Assembly (NCBI GenBank): GCA_029961685.1 | Contig: JARWKL010000010.1 | Coordinates: forward strand, 27,998,067-28,062,066 | From: Aristolochia californica | Lineage: Eukaryota > Streptophyta > Magnoliopsida > Piperales > Aristolochiaceae | Length of the DNA stretch: 64,000 nucleotides | Direction: 5' to 3' | In this document: positions 53,940-64,000 of the stretch, one piece after another | How the letters are laid out: each line of letters starts with the position of its first letter | Position numbering within the stretch: the first letter of the stretch is position 1 | Notes under the pieces: model-generated | Seen by the model: the letters and a program-made list of their open reading frames with translations, nothing else | Databases searched by the model: none | What the model was told of the DNA's origin: nothing | Made by a program: the position numbers and the translations under genes

Positions 53940-54321
53940 TGTTGATTTCCAGGACTCTATGGATTTAGCTCATGGAGAGAAAGAGAGAGTCACCCATTGG
54001 AGAAAATAGGAGGAAGAAGAGGTTATGGACTTATGTCTTAACCCTTCCCCTTCCCTTGAAGCTCGATTTATAGATAAATGAAACTAAAATATTATAATTA
54101 TGCCCCTAGAACTTAACCTAATTACATCAATGCATCTCTATGAGATGATTCTTTATTTACCATCCAGCCATCACTATGTGCCCCTATGGGTCTTGAGCCC
54201 ATCTTCCACATCTCTTGGATGTGTGGGCCTTCCTTGGTCTTATGGGCTTTAGCCAATCATCTAACATACTTGGATGTGTAAGCCTTCCTTGCTCGTGTGG
54301 GCTTGGGCCTATCTTCCAACA
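53940..54321 (-). repeat. 5' LTR of element J
   Basis: 382 bp, TGTTGATTTCCAGG...CTTCCAACA, next to the primer-binding site. Confidence 0.82.
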
Positions 54322-54545
54322 GTTTTCAGTCTTCATTGGCTAAAAAAATTCTTCATAGATACAAAATCTTCATCTTTTATTCTCCCAACACTTGATTATT
54401 CTTATCACATAAAATATAATACCTCTTTCTTTGTAGTTCTTCTACTAATTCTCCTCCTCATGTAGGGGATAAAAAATGGACATAGAGATTCAACATGGAC
54501 AAAAAAATATGGTAGAAAAAATCACTCGTAGTTGTATGATAAAAT

Positions 54546-54930
54546 TGTTGACCTAGGTTGACCTTCATCCATATTTTGATGATAAAAAACTCAACCACTT
54601 TTGTACTAATATTTTTGAATAGCACATTTTAGATGCAATTCCATCAAGAGACACAATCATAAGGCTTCCACAAAGACCGTCAAACTCAAGACAAGACCTA
54701 GAGGTTTGCGACGTGTCCACTTTTTCATGAAGATGCACACACAAGCAACGATTGAAGATTAGGTAACTAGAGTCTAAATTGTCTAGAATTATCTCAAGAA
54801 CTCTAGCTATTGGATTTAGGATCATAGTAATCGTGCAGAAGAATAGAGGTGGAAATCGAGGAGATGAAGAAAGAGAAAAGAATAATGAGAGAGAATATAG
54901 AAGAGGAGAAAGAGAGAGACGAGGGAGTTC
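54546..54930 (+). repeat. Sirevirus LTR head fragment
   Basis: Starts TGTTGACCTAGGTTGACC, then 'attttgatgataaaaaactcaacc' and 'ccatcaagagacacaatc', matching the head of the LTR at 17316 onward. It is cut off by the next element. The 54327-54545 gap before it shows nothing clear. Confidence 0.6.
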
Positions 54931-54934
54931 ATTT

Positions 54935-56570
54935 TAAAGGATTAGCTCATAGAGAAAATGAGAGAATGCTTGTTGGAGTGAAAACAGGAGGAAGAATGAG
55001 GCTATGGACTAGTGCCCTAACCATCCTGCTAAAGCTCTATTTATAGATGAACAAAACTATATTATAATTATACCTCTAAAACTTAAAGTAATTATATCAA
55101 TACCATATTTATGATACGACTCTTTATTTACAATCATGCCACCACTCTTGGACGTGGGCCTTCCTTGGTTTGTGGGCTTGAGCCCATCTTCCACCTCCCC
55201 CCCCCCTTCAGAGAACATCATAAACGCCCAAGTTGCTATAATTGGTGGATAGGATCTTCCTGTATAAAATATAAGAGTGAGAGAAGAAAAAAATCACTCC
55301 TAGCCGTATGACAAAGCTTCATACTCTAGTCAAATGGTCATAGTCTAAAATATTTTGCACTCAATTTCAAAGGCAGAAAAGTAACCCAACTATGGGGCAC
55401 AAAGTCTACTCACTTTCTAAGGGTAGCTAAAAAAATACCACTTGCGAGAAAAATAGACTTGATTCACTCTGGATGTTGGGAACATTCCTATTCTATGTAG
55501 GTAGTGGGTCTATAAGCATTGGTTAGAAATAATTTTAACAAATAATAAGAGGGTAAAGGGTAATCACCGAAAGATAATATGTTGGGGCCACCATGTGTGT
55601 TTTCTTCTTAATCAGAATAACCAATGCTAACAACACATACCAAATAACCGAGAAGTCCTTTTACAATAATAATGTCTCATCCAAAGAAACACAATAGTAG
55701 CAACGGAAATGGGTTTAGGACCAAAATGCACGTACCAAATAAGGAAAGTCCTTAATAAGGACATTAAATAATCCTTTGTGAGTTCATCAAAAAGTTGTGC
55801 ACCAAATAATACGTTGATTAAGTAATAAGCTATCAATTATCCAAGATAATAATCCAAGTCATAAATGAGCATGCCAAGTTAGGAGACTGGGTTGAGGTTG
55901 AGATGGCTGAATTAGGCTGACCCAGACCGAGTTGAGCTGAAACCATCCCGAGTTGGCCTGACTCAATGGGTACCCAAGCGAAACAGAGTCAATTTGGTTG
56001 CTCGTTAGCTGGGTTAACCTCGACAGAACAGAACATAATCGTTGGGTTGAATCAACAGATTAAATGCAAAATGAACTTCTTCTTCCTCCACCACCCAAAA
56101 GCTGTAATGTACAACAACAAATTAATGTTAATGAGTGACGGAGGCCAAAGAAGTTTCCCGTAATAAGAAACAAGATCGGGAATCAAGCAAAAAACAAAAG
56201 ATGGTGCAAGTAGACGATCCAGCCGTAGAACTGAGAAGCAATGTGAAACCTTTCAAAGATAGTTTCCACTGATTGAGAGCAATAATTTGGTGGATAATTA
56301 GGATGAAAAATAAAAAAAATAAAAATTCCGAATATAGCACAAAATCTCAGAGAAGCAGTAGTGAGCGAAGCAACCTTTTTGAAAAAACAACGTAGAAGAG
56401 AGGAGTAATGCGAAACTTTCACGTGGGATGCAAGATTTAGACCATGCAGCCAGGAGATCTTCCCATAAAGTAGCAACAAAGATTACAACAAGATACCAAG
56501 TAACAGAGTGAGAATAGACAAAAAAGACCTCTTCTCAGAAATTCGATCTGGTTGCCAGTGAAGAATTCTC
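54935..56570 (-). repeat. Degenerate J-type element, 5' truncated
   Basis: A 3' LTR remnant (about 54935-55190: 'ctcatagagaaaatgag', 'gctctatttatagatga', 'cttgagcccatcttccac') is followed by a J-like interior. The 'gaaagataatatgttggggccacc' segment matches 51863-51890. W-box-type GAGTTG/TTGACC motifs lie at 55890-55970. No right LTR is found before the next element. Confidence 0.6.
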
Positions 56571-56763
56571 AAAAATTTGATCTTTTTGAACTTGATAAAG
56601 ATGGCAACAATCTGGGCGAGACAGTGGAAGACGTCTCCAAAAAAAAAAATATGCAGTAGTACGCAGTCCCTATGGCTTCAACATGCACTTCAATCCCTCC
56701 ATGGCCACCATCATCATGGTACTCATCAACATCTTCTTTTTCATGGGCTTCTTCTCTATGTAC

Positions 56764-57116
56764 TGTTAAAAGATGGGCTCAAGCCCACATGTCCAGGAGG
56801 TGGCATATTGGTAAATATGAAGACTTATCATAAAGATGTCATGAAGATGTAATTACTTTTCTAGTTATGTCTCTTCTCTTGTAATGTTGTAGCCCTAAGG
56901 TCATTTTAAAAACTATAAATAGAGGTCCTTGGCTAAGAGGTAGAGCATTAAGTTCTCTCCTCACTTCTCAATCTCGTCCAAACTCTCCTCTCCCTTCTCT
57001 TGGAATCTGATCTCTAAACTCTCTTCTTTCTCTCTGTTTCTCTTCTTCCTCTCCTTCTTCTCCTTCTCCTCTCCCTCTTTGGGTCGATATTAATATGAAG
57101 GAGTACTAAATTCTAC
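56764..57116 (+). repeat. 5' LTR of Copia element 3
   Basis: 353 bp, TGTTAAAAGATGGGC...TTCTACA, with TATA box 'ctataaatagag' near 56915 and a long CT-rich transcribed part. The 3' LTR lies outside the window. Confidence 0.8.
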
Positions 57117-58348
57117 ATTATATCAGAGATAAGGTTTTAGGACTCCCACATTGAAGTAATTCTTAAGTACCTTTGAAGGATTCATGCAAGGTGCTCTTGA
57201 AGGAAGAGATTCAACTATGGAAAGATAAGTGATTTTTGGTTATTTTTTCTATACATTCATACTATGTACCAAGCCCTTAATCTCTATATTACATCAAGAA
57301 ATAAATGGCTTTTATATGAAAAGTTGTGAAAGTTAATACTTGGTTGCCTACAAGGTTATGAAGACCTATTTATTATGAAGTTGATGGTTGTATGTTGGAA
57401 GAATGATATGAGACTTGCATGAGACAGCTTGATCTCTCATTATTCAAGACCAATAGTTTAATTGATTTTTTGGATTAAATCAAGTTGGTTTTATGATTTA
57501 TGGTACTCGGATTCTCCAAACATATAGAAATTGTTTGAGGGACTTTGCCAAGCTCAAAGAACAGTTGGTTTTTGGTGATTTATGATTTTTTGGAATTTCT
57601 AATTCCTTCTCCAACTCTTTAAGACTTATGAGAAATTTCATTGCCTAAAAGTTTTTTTTTGGAAATGAGTAAGGCAAAGGTGTCTTTTTAAGTGATAAGT
57701 ATGACACCTATCATAAGGAAAAGTTAAGCCAAGCTTGGGTGAAGAACCAGCCATGAGTTCTTGAGTTTTTGAAGGAAAAAAACAGCATTTGAATTGATAT
57801 TGAATGAGTAATTGATTTTCTCCACTTAAGGCACAATATTTGGTGTGTTGGGAGACTGATTTAGTGGCTAATATAGTGGATAAGAACTTATCTTTATTTG
57901 AAAGTGGCCGGTATTTGAAAGAAGATTAAAAACTTATCTTTATTTGAAAGTGGTTGATATTTGAAAGAAGATTGTTCAAATTTGATTAAGAGAACAGTTT
58001 TCAATTTTGACCTATTGATTTTTTCGACAAACATGTGCCTCCCAAGTTTGAGGTCTCAGTTTGAATGCAAGTTCAAATTGTTTTGATCCCTTAAAGGTCC
58101 CTCTTGGGGTAAAATTCGGATTGGGAAGAAAATTCCCTTACTTGGGTTACCTAATTTTTTGGACAGCATATCATGGCTTTAAGTGGTTCTCAAGCTTTAC
58201 GAAGTGACCTTCCTTCAGTCCCAATCAGCTCTTAAATAGTGGATTATAACAATTGGCGCCATCTAAATTGGGATTTTAGTTTGATTGGATGTCAATTGGA
58301 ATTACAACTCTTCTTGTTTGTGCTTTGCTAAGCATTTGTTAAATTAAG
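57117..58348 (+). other. Leader of Copia element 3
   Basis: From the primer-binding site to the gag ATG. T-rich, with several 'tttgaaagtgg' and 'gaagattgttcaaatttg' short repeats (for example 57895-57975). No coding frame with a domain. Confidence 0.55.
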
Positions 58349-58707
58349 ATGGCTGAAGGAAATACAAGTAGTAAGAGTGACATCCTCAAAATTATTACCA
58401 TTCCCTTAAGAGGATTATCCAATTATCTTAGTTCGTCTCAATCAGTTAGAAGCTTTCTTATTACTCAAGACCTTTTCTGTCACTTAACCAAGCATTCACC
58501 ACGGATTGAAGAAGAAAATCAATCCTATCTAAAGTGGGTTAAGGATGACAATTTGGTGATTAGTTGACTTATTAATAGTACGGAAGAGCATGTAGCCAAC
58601 AATGTCGTCCACTTAGAGTCAGACAAACAAATTTGGGACACTTGTACTAAGTTATACTATAGTATGACGACTTTACAAAAGTTATTTGAAGTATTGCAAA
58701 AGATTCT

Positions 58708-59140
58708 TGTTTAAGGAAAAGTAAAATACTTCATTGACATCAATAACTTGTTGTAATTAGAGTACATGAACCTCTATTTATAATAGAGGAAGGTAGTAGA
58801 ATCCAATTATAATAAAACTACCCTTGTCCCAATTACACGCAAGCTATAACACTTAAGGTAAGTCCTAACATAAAAAGGTAACTCAATATTGATAAAAGAC
58901 AAATATAAGTTAAACTAAAACTCTTCTTTGTCGTGACCCTAAGATAAAGATACTTTTGTGAGTCCTTGATCTTCCAACTGATGTGATAAGGATGTCAGCT
59001 CTTGGTAATCATTTTGGGTCCTATTTCTTATGGGCTTGGGCCCATCTTGTGGGCCTTCCTTGGTCATGTGGCCCATCTTATAATAATCTTACATATGTGG
59101 GCCTTCCTTGGTCATTTGGCCTTGATCTTATCTTCCAACA
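58708..59140 (-). repeat. 3' LTR of element L
   Basis: On the + strand TGTTTAAGG...CTTCCAACA. It matches 61311-61748 along its length; the outermost bases have diverged. Followed inward by CTCCCCCAC (59141-59149), a purine tract in reverse. Confidence 0.8.
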
Positions 59141-59166
59141 CTCCCCCACAAGATGGGCCCAACATA

Positions 59167-59426
59167 ACTCAATATTGATAAAAGACAAATATAAGTTAAA
59201 CTAAAACTCTTCTTTGTCGTGACCCTAAGATAAAGATACTTTTGTGAGTCCTTGATCTTCCAACTGATGTGATAAGGATGTCAGCTCTTGGTAATCATTT
59301 TGGGTCCTATTTCTTATGGGCTTGGGCCCATCTTGTGGGCCTTCCTTGGTCATGTGGCCCATCTTATAATAATCTTACATATGTGGGCCTTCCTTGGTCA
59401 TTTGGCCTTGATCTTATCTTCCAACA
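59167..59426 (-). repeat. Partial extra LTR copy in element L
   Basis: A 260-bp direct repeat of 58881-59140 at an offset of 286 bp, nearly identical. Both copies end CTTCCAACA and are followed by a purine-tract-like block (59141 and 59427). See findings. Confidence 0.88.
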
Positions 59427-59814
59427 CTCCCCCTCAAGCTGAGGGTGAGAGAACAACATAAACTCCCAGCTTGCTGCAAATGACGTATAAAATATTTTTG
59501 TATAAAATGGCCCATCTTCCAATATGCTTTCATCTTCCAACATTCCCCCTCACGCTATTGCGTCCTTCCATGAGGCCTTGCGGCATTATAAGTGAGATTA
59601 AAAATCACTCCTAGCTGGTAAGCCATTGCTTCATACTCCAGTCTTAATGCTGGATGTAGGGCACACTCCACTGCTATCGGTAGTGTGTCTATCGGCATTG
59701 CTCTGAAGTGTCCACCACTGTGTCCCTCCAAAAAACAACGACTCTTAAGTGGTAGGAGACATAAAAAAGCCATTACATGCGGGGGGGGTTAACATAGATG
59801 TAATCATAAGTTTC

Positions 59815-60150
59815 ATAAGTTCCAACCACAAATAATTTTCATATTTTTGATGGGGGATGAAGTTCCTCCGTTGTAGACTCCCAACCACAAATAATTTTCA
59901 TCTTTTTAACGGGGATGAAGTTCCTCTGTCGTGGACTCCCAACCACAAATAATTTTCATCTTTTTGACGGGGATGAAGTTCCTCTGTCATGAACTTCCAA
60001 CCACAAATAATTTTCATCTTTTTGACGGGGATGAAATTCCTCTGTCGTGGACTCCCAACCACAAATAATTTTCATCTTTTTGACGAGGATGAAGTTCCTC
60101 CATCGTAGACTCCCAACCACAAACAATTTTGATCTTTTTGATGGGGTAAA
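59815..60150 (-). repeat. Minisatellite of element L
   Basis: Six units of about 58-59 bp: 'cccaaccacaaataattttc', 'atctttttgacggggatga', 'agttcctctgtcgtggact'. This is the reverse of the array minisatellite, with higher unit identity. Confidence 0.88.
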
Positions 60151-61310
60151 ATAAATATTGACATGACGCCACCTTTTATTCAATAATAATGTCCCCAAAG
60201 AAAAATAATAGTTGCAGCTGAATATAACACGACCATCTTCCAACACATATAACAAGAACCAAATAGTAAACTTTGTCAAAGAACCCATGAAATAATCTGA
60301 TATAAAATTTTCTTCTTTAATGCACAAGCTTCATCTTTTGTGCTCCCCCTTTCTTGAATATTTTGGTCACATAAACTTATCCACAACATAAGGAATAAAA
60401 TACCTCTTTCTTGTTCTTCTTCTACTTCTCCCCCTCAAGCTGGGAGGTGATGGCAGTGATCCCGGCTTGAACCAAAAATCATAGATGTAGCAATAAGCCC
60501 AAATAACAGAGATGTATAAATAAGCCCTCAAACCAGGGAGAACTGAGATATTTTCCTGATATATCAACTGAAAAAGTGACACAAAACATAGGGCATACAT
60601 TCAGAATTTTCAATACTACAGAATACCAGCATGACCTTTGATTCTTCCAATGCGAATATTTCTTTAAATATAGATTAGATTGACATGAAATTTTCTTCGT
60701 CTGAAACTAGACTTAAATATATTTCATCCAAGTATAACATATCTTCACAAAATATAATTATAATAAGATAAATAATCTGATATATTTTGGTCTCTATCAT
60801 CTAGCCGAACTAAACACTGTTTCTCCTATTTTTCCAGAATGACCATTAACTCTTCAAAGATCAATATCTACTTATAAAAAGATCATACTGAGGATTGGTT
60901 GAATAGGTAAGAAAATAGACTTAATTATATTTCTTTTGATATATATTTCTTCATATAAAGTCTAGTTCTTGATAGAAAAAAAATACCTCAGAATCTGAAG
61001 ATTGCTGCTACTACTCAAACCTTTTTGAAAACTGACCTTCACTCATTGAAATATCGATATCTCTCTGTCCATAATTTAGAATGGAACAAATAATTCTTCT
61101 TTCCAAAGTAGACTCAAATATCTTTTCGTCAATATATATATTGTAATATGAAAAGCTACGTATAGTGGTAAAAATTGCAAATAAAACTACGGGTGTAGGG
61201 ACTAAAAAAAAAAGCTACGAACCTACACCTACGGTTTAGGGTTTAGATAAAAGGATCACATTACCTCCGTGAGTTGACCAAGTCAACTCATAGAACCTGC
61301 TCTGATACCA

Positions 61311-61748
61311 TGTTGAATTTATGTAAAGGTGAAATACTTCATTGACTTCAATAACTTGTTGGAATCAGAGTACATGAATATCTATTTATAATAGAGGAAG
61401 GTAGTAAAGTCCAATTACAATAAAACTACCCTTGTCCCAATTACACCCAAACTCTAACACATAAGGTAAGTCCTAACATAATTAGGTAACTCAATATTGA
61501 TAAAAGACCAATATAACTTAAACTAAAACTCTTCTTTGTCGTGACCCTAAGATAAAGATACTTTTGTGAGTCCTTGATCTTCCAACTGATGTGATAAGGA
61601 TGTCAGTTCTTGGCAATCATTATGGGTCCTACTTCTTATGGGTTTGGGCCCATCTTGTGGGCATTCCTTGGTCATGTGGCCCATCTTATAATAATCTTAC
61701 ATTTGTGGGTCTTCCTTGGTCGTTTGGGCTTGATCTTATCTTCCAACA
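61311..61748 (-). repeat. 5' LTR of element L
   Basis: 438 bp, TGTTGAATTTATG...CTTCCAACA, next to GCTCTGATACCA. Its TATA-side text ('gtacatgaatatctatttataatagagg') resembles the outer Copia LTR at 4410-4440. Confidence 0.84.
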
Positions 61749-62279
61749 ATTCTCAATACTAAGCAAGAGAAAATATTCATGAATATTTGGCTTGGTTTCG
61801 AGGTTTACTTCAAGAGTGGAAGATCACTCAACCATTCTTTACTGAGATCTTAGTTCAAAAAAAATCAAAGGGAGGCTTTAGCAAGAACAATTTGTTTGAC
61901 AAATATGAAAACATACCTTGAAGTTGCTAAGACCCAATTTCTTAGATCCTCCACATTTCCATCCTTTGATGATATAAGTGCCACATTGCTACAAATCCCC
62001 GATTCGTCTCCTAATTCAAATAATGATGCTTCATCTGCTATGTATTCAGGTAATAGAGGTACATTATCCTCCAACCGAGGCCACGATAGAAATTCTAGAG
62101 GAGGCCGAACAAGAGGTGGTAGAGCATCGAATATGCACATATTATTGCGGTCAAAACCACCTTGTGGAAACTTGTTGGAATCTTCATGGCAAATTGGAAT
62201 GGGCCACTGCTACTCCAGCCTCCCTTACCAATGATAAACAGGAAGAAAAGGCCGAATCACAAATCGGGAAGATGACTCT

Positions 62280-63090
62280 CACTCATGAAGACTATGAAAC
62301 ATTTCAGACAATGAAGCCGTTCATGGGGTCTTCCCTTACATCTTTACCTATGGCTTCTACCACTATTACTTCAGGTATGCTTTATTCCACTTCTTCCTCT
62401 TCATTATGGATAATAGACTCCGGGGACTCCAAATATCTCTCAGGTAACAAACATATGCTAATTTTTTTATCTACATTTATTCCCGATAAGTTTGTTACTA
62501 TAGCTATTGGTATCCGAACCAAAGTACTTGGCAAGGGATCATCTTCTATTACACCCTCTATCCTATTTCAAGATGTCCTATTTTTTCCCCAATTCCTTTT
62601 AAACTCATTCTCGTTAAGTCAGCACACAAAAACATCTAAATTGCTCTATCACCTTCTCACCCTCTTTTTGTATATTTCAAGATCTAACTATGAAGTGGGT
62701 GATTGGTGGTGGCCATGAAAAGGGGAGTTTGTATTACTTAGATCTACCTTCATTAGTTGCACTTTCATCCTCTCCATTAGAGGTGCAACTTTGGCACAAC
62801 CGGTTTGGGCATCCTTCTACATCTTATCTTTGGTATTTATTTCCTTCTTTAAAGTCAAATTGTGGGATTTGTCAATTAAGCAAACACCAGTCGAGTACGT
62901 ATTCTCCTCACCCTACCAATAAAAGTGTTGTTCCCTTTTCTCTAGTACACTCTGATGTATCAATGTCTCCAATATTTCTCAAGTTAAATACCTCTCTACT
63001 TTTGTTGACGATTTTACCTGGCTTACTTGGTTATATCAATTTAAAGAAACATCTGAAATATTTACTATCTTTACGCCCTTTCATGCTATG
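62280..63090 (+). pseudogene. Copia protease and pre-integrase (element 3)
   Basis: LWIIDSGDSKYLSGNKHM: protease-like, with DSGD where DSGA is usual. It continues VTIAIGIRTKVLGKGS and LFFPQFLLNSFSLS. After a frameshift come GSLYYLDLPSLV, VQLWHNRFGHPSTSYL and CGICQLSKHQSSTY, the pre-integrase zinc region. The integrase start reads SLVHSDVSMSPI. A stop near 63092 breaks the frame. Confidence 0.77.
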
Positions 63091-64000
63091 GTAGTAACCC
63101 AATTTGACAAGAAAATTCAAGTGCTTAGATATGATAATGCTAAAAAGTACTTGGCTATTGAGTTTCAGTCCTTCTATCAAGATAATGGTCTTATCCATCA
63201 AAGATCATGTGCCTACACACCTCAACAGACAGGTGTTGCCGAGAGAAATAACCGCCATCTCATTGAGGTTACCTGGGGCCTCCTCTATTCCATGAAGGTA
63301 CCATATTTTTGTTGGCCTCATGCCATGCTTACTACCTATTTTCTTATCAATAGGTTACCTTCATCTATATTTGGTCATAAGACTCCATATTCTATATTAT
63401 TTCCTAGTGAAGATCCATTTTCTCTTCTTGTAAATTTCTTTGGGTGTGCTTTTTTTGTCCATATCACATCTCAACAGGAAAGTAAAATTGCTCCTCGTTC
63501 TATTAAATGCATTTCTTGGGTTACTCTTGCACCCAAAAAGGTTATGACTATTACTACCCTACCCTTCAGCGGTTACTTGTGTCTAGGGATGTGACTTTTT
63601 TAGGACATGTCATTCTATTCCTAGAATGATGCTCCCCAGGGTCTTTCATTCCCTCTTGCCAATCCTCATCCATTTGTGCCCTTTAATGCCGATGTCACTC
63701 CACCCCCAATGCATCAGCCAACACCACAACTGTGGAGTTTTTGGATTCTATCGAGGTAAGTCCTTCCCCTATTCCATTTGGTCCACAGTTTGATACTCGG
63801 CCCACTGTTCTAAGAAAAGAACCTCGTACGTTCACTACTTCTCATCCTATCTCCAACTTTCTGTCTCACCATCGGTTGTCTTCCGCGTGTTATTAGTTCC
63901 TTACATTTCTTTCTTTCATCTCTATTCTGCAATCCTATCAAGAGGCTCTAAAACATCCAGGATGGAAGACAACTATGGATAAGGAAATACAAGCCTTATA
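63088..64000 (+). pseudogene. Copia integrase, linker and RT start (element 3, partial)
   Basis: Integrase core: QVLRYDNAKKYLAIEF, THEN-like SCAYTPQQTGVAERNNRHLIE, FCWPHAMLTTYFLINRLPSS, VNFFGCAFFVHI. After the stop at 63592 come a degenerate linker and the start of RT, YQEALKHPGWKTTMDKEIQAL (63938-64000), which continues past the edge. Confidence 0.8.

Larger units (their letters stand above)
51026..54321 (-). mobile_element. Minus-strand non-autonomous LTR element J
   Basis: LTRs 51026-51479 and 53940-54321, perfect target duplication GTTTT (51021-51025 and 54322-54326). Primer-binding site in reverse at 53928-53939 (one mismatch), purine tract at 51480-51490. It belongs to the A-E family by LTR ends, duplicated purine-tract junction (second copy at about 51583-51595) and W-box-rich interior (52255-52370). 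It has no minisatellite, so it is a different subfamily. No gag or pol; antisense frames such as 52654-53004 have no domain. Confidence 0.84.
58708..61748 (-). mobile_element. Minus-strand non-autonomous LTR element L
   Basis: It sits in the gag of Copia 3 with perfect target duplications ATTCT (58703-58707 and 61749-61753). Full LTRs 58708-59140 and 61311-61748, exact primer-binding site in reverse (61299-61310). The interior is about 1.9 kb with a six-unit minisatellite and no gag or pol. Between the 3' LTR and the interior lies a second, partial LTR (59167-59426) preceded by a purine-tract-like block. Confidence 0.86.
58349..62270 (+). pseudogene. Copia gag (element 3), interrupted by element L
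   Basis: 58349 onward: LRGLSNYLSSSQSVRSFLI, then a TGA at 58565 in place of a Trp, then LINSTEEHVANNVVHLES, a common Copia gag motif. After element L (58708-61748), gag continues with IFMNIWLGFEVYFKSG and VAKTQFLRSSTFPSFDDI. An Arg/Gly-rich stretch and a zinc knuckle, CTYYCGQNHLVETCWNLHG (about 62130-62190), follow. The knuckle spacing is one residue off the CX2CX4HX4C pattern. Confidence 0.77.
56764..64000 (+). mobile_element. + strand Copia element 3, split by element L and cut by the window edge
   Basis: LTR 56764-57116, degenerate primer-binding site TTATATCAGAGA (57117-57128), leader of about 1.2 kb, then gag from 58349. Element L interrupts gag (58708-61748), and gag resumes at 61749. 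Zinc knuckle, protease, pre-integrase, integrase and the start of RT follow to the right edge. Frames are broken by stops. Confidence 0.83.

Overview
This is a nuclear window from a seed plant, most likely an angiosperm. The evidence is two L-type lectin receptor kinases, a four-exon 2-oxoglutarate/Fe(II) dioxygenase, plant LTR retrotransposons (Copia including Sirevirus-type, a Ty3/gypsy chromovirus, non-autonomous families) primed by initiator tRNA-Met, and TTTAGGG-type telomeric motifs. I cannot name the species. About 85-90% of the window is transposable-element sequence, much of it nested.

Host genes. LecRK-1 (1324-3312) and LecRK-2 (47977-49929) are intronless paralogues on the + strand, about 44.7 kb apart. 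Both appear full length: signal peptide, legume lectin domain, one membrane span, kinase domain. Both depart from the family consensus at the HxN motif of the alphaC-beta4 loop. Between them lies a DOXC-type dioxygenase gene (25858-27234, 4 exons, 364 aa) that keeps the iron and 2-oxoglutarate ligands.

Layout. 1-270: LTR remnant. 271-3890: LecRK-1 and flanks. 3891-4283: LTR/PBS remnant. 4284-11637: minus-strand Copia element split by a + strand Tork-type Copia (5131-9933). 11638-22465: decayed + strand Sirevirus whose 3' LTR is split by a solo LTR (17342-17761) and a minus-strand chromovirus (18872-21917). 22466-25857: old repeats, including a solo Sirevirus LTR. 25858-27234: dioxygenase. 27490-31206 and 45903-47000: minus-strand Sirevirus sequence whose LTR is split by a 14.7-kb cluster (31207-45902). 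The cluster holds a + strand array of one non-autonomous LTR family (LTRs A-E), a Mutator-like element inside its first unit, and an inverted minus-strand member (LTRs F-G) that carries a solo LTR. 47001-50660: LecRK-2 and flanks. 50660-56570: more minus-strand members of the same families. 56764 to the right edge: + strand Copia element split by another minus-strand non-autonomous element (58708-61748).

The most unusual material is the non-autonomous LTR family. Its LTRs combine GGCCCA motifs, a telo-box and a TATA box. Its interiors carry W-box clusters, a roughly 57-60 bp minisatellite next to the 3' end, and a duplicated polypurine-tract/LTR junction. One lineage has expanded as a tandem array of 2.05-kb units. 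All coordinates, motifs and target-site duplications were read by eye. Family names rest on recognisable motifs, not on database searches.
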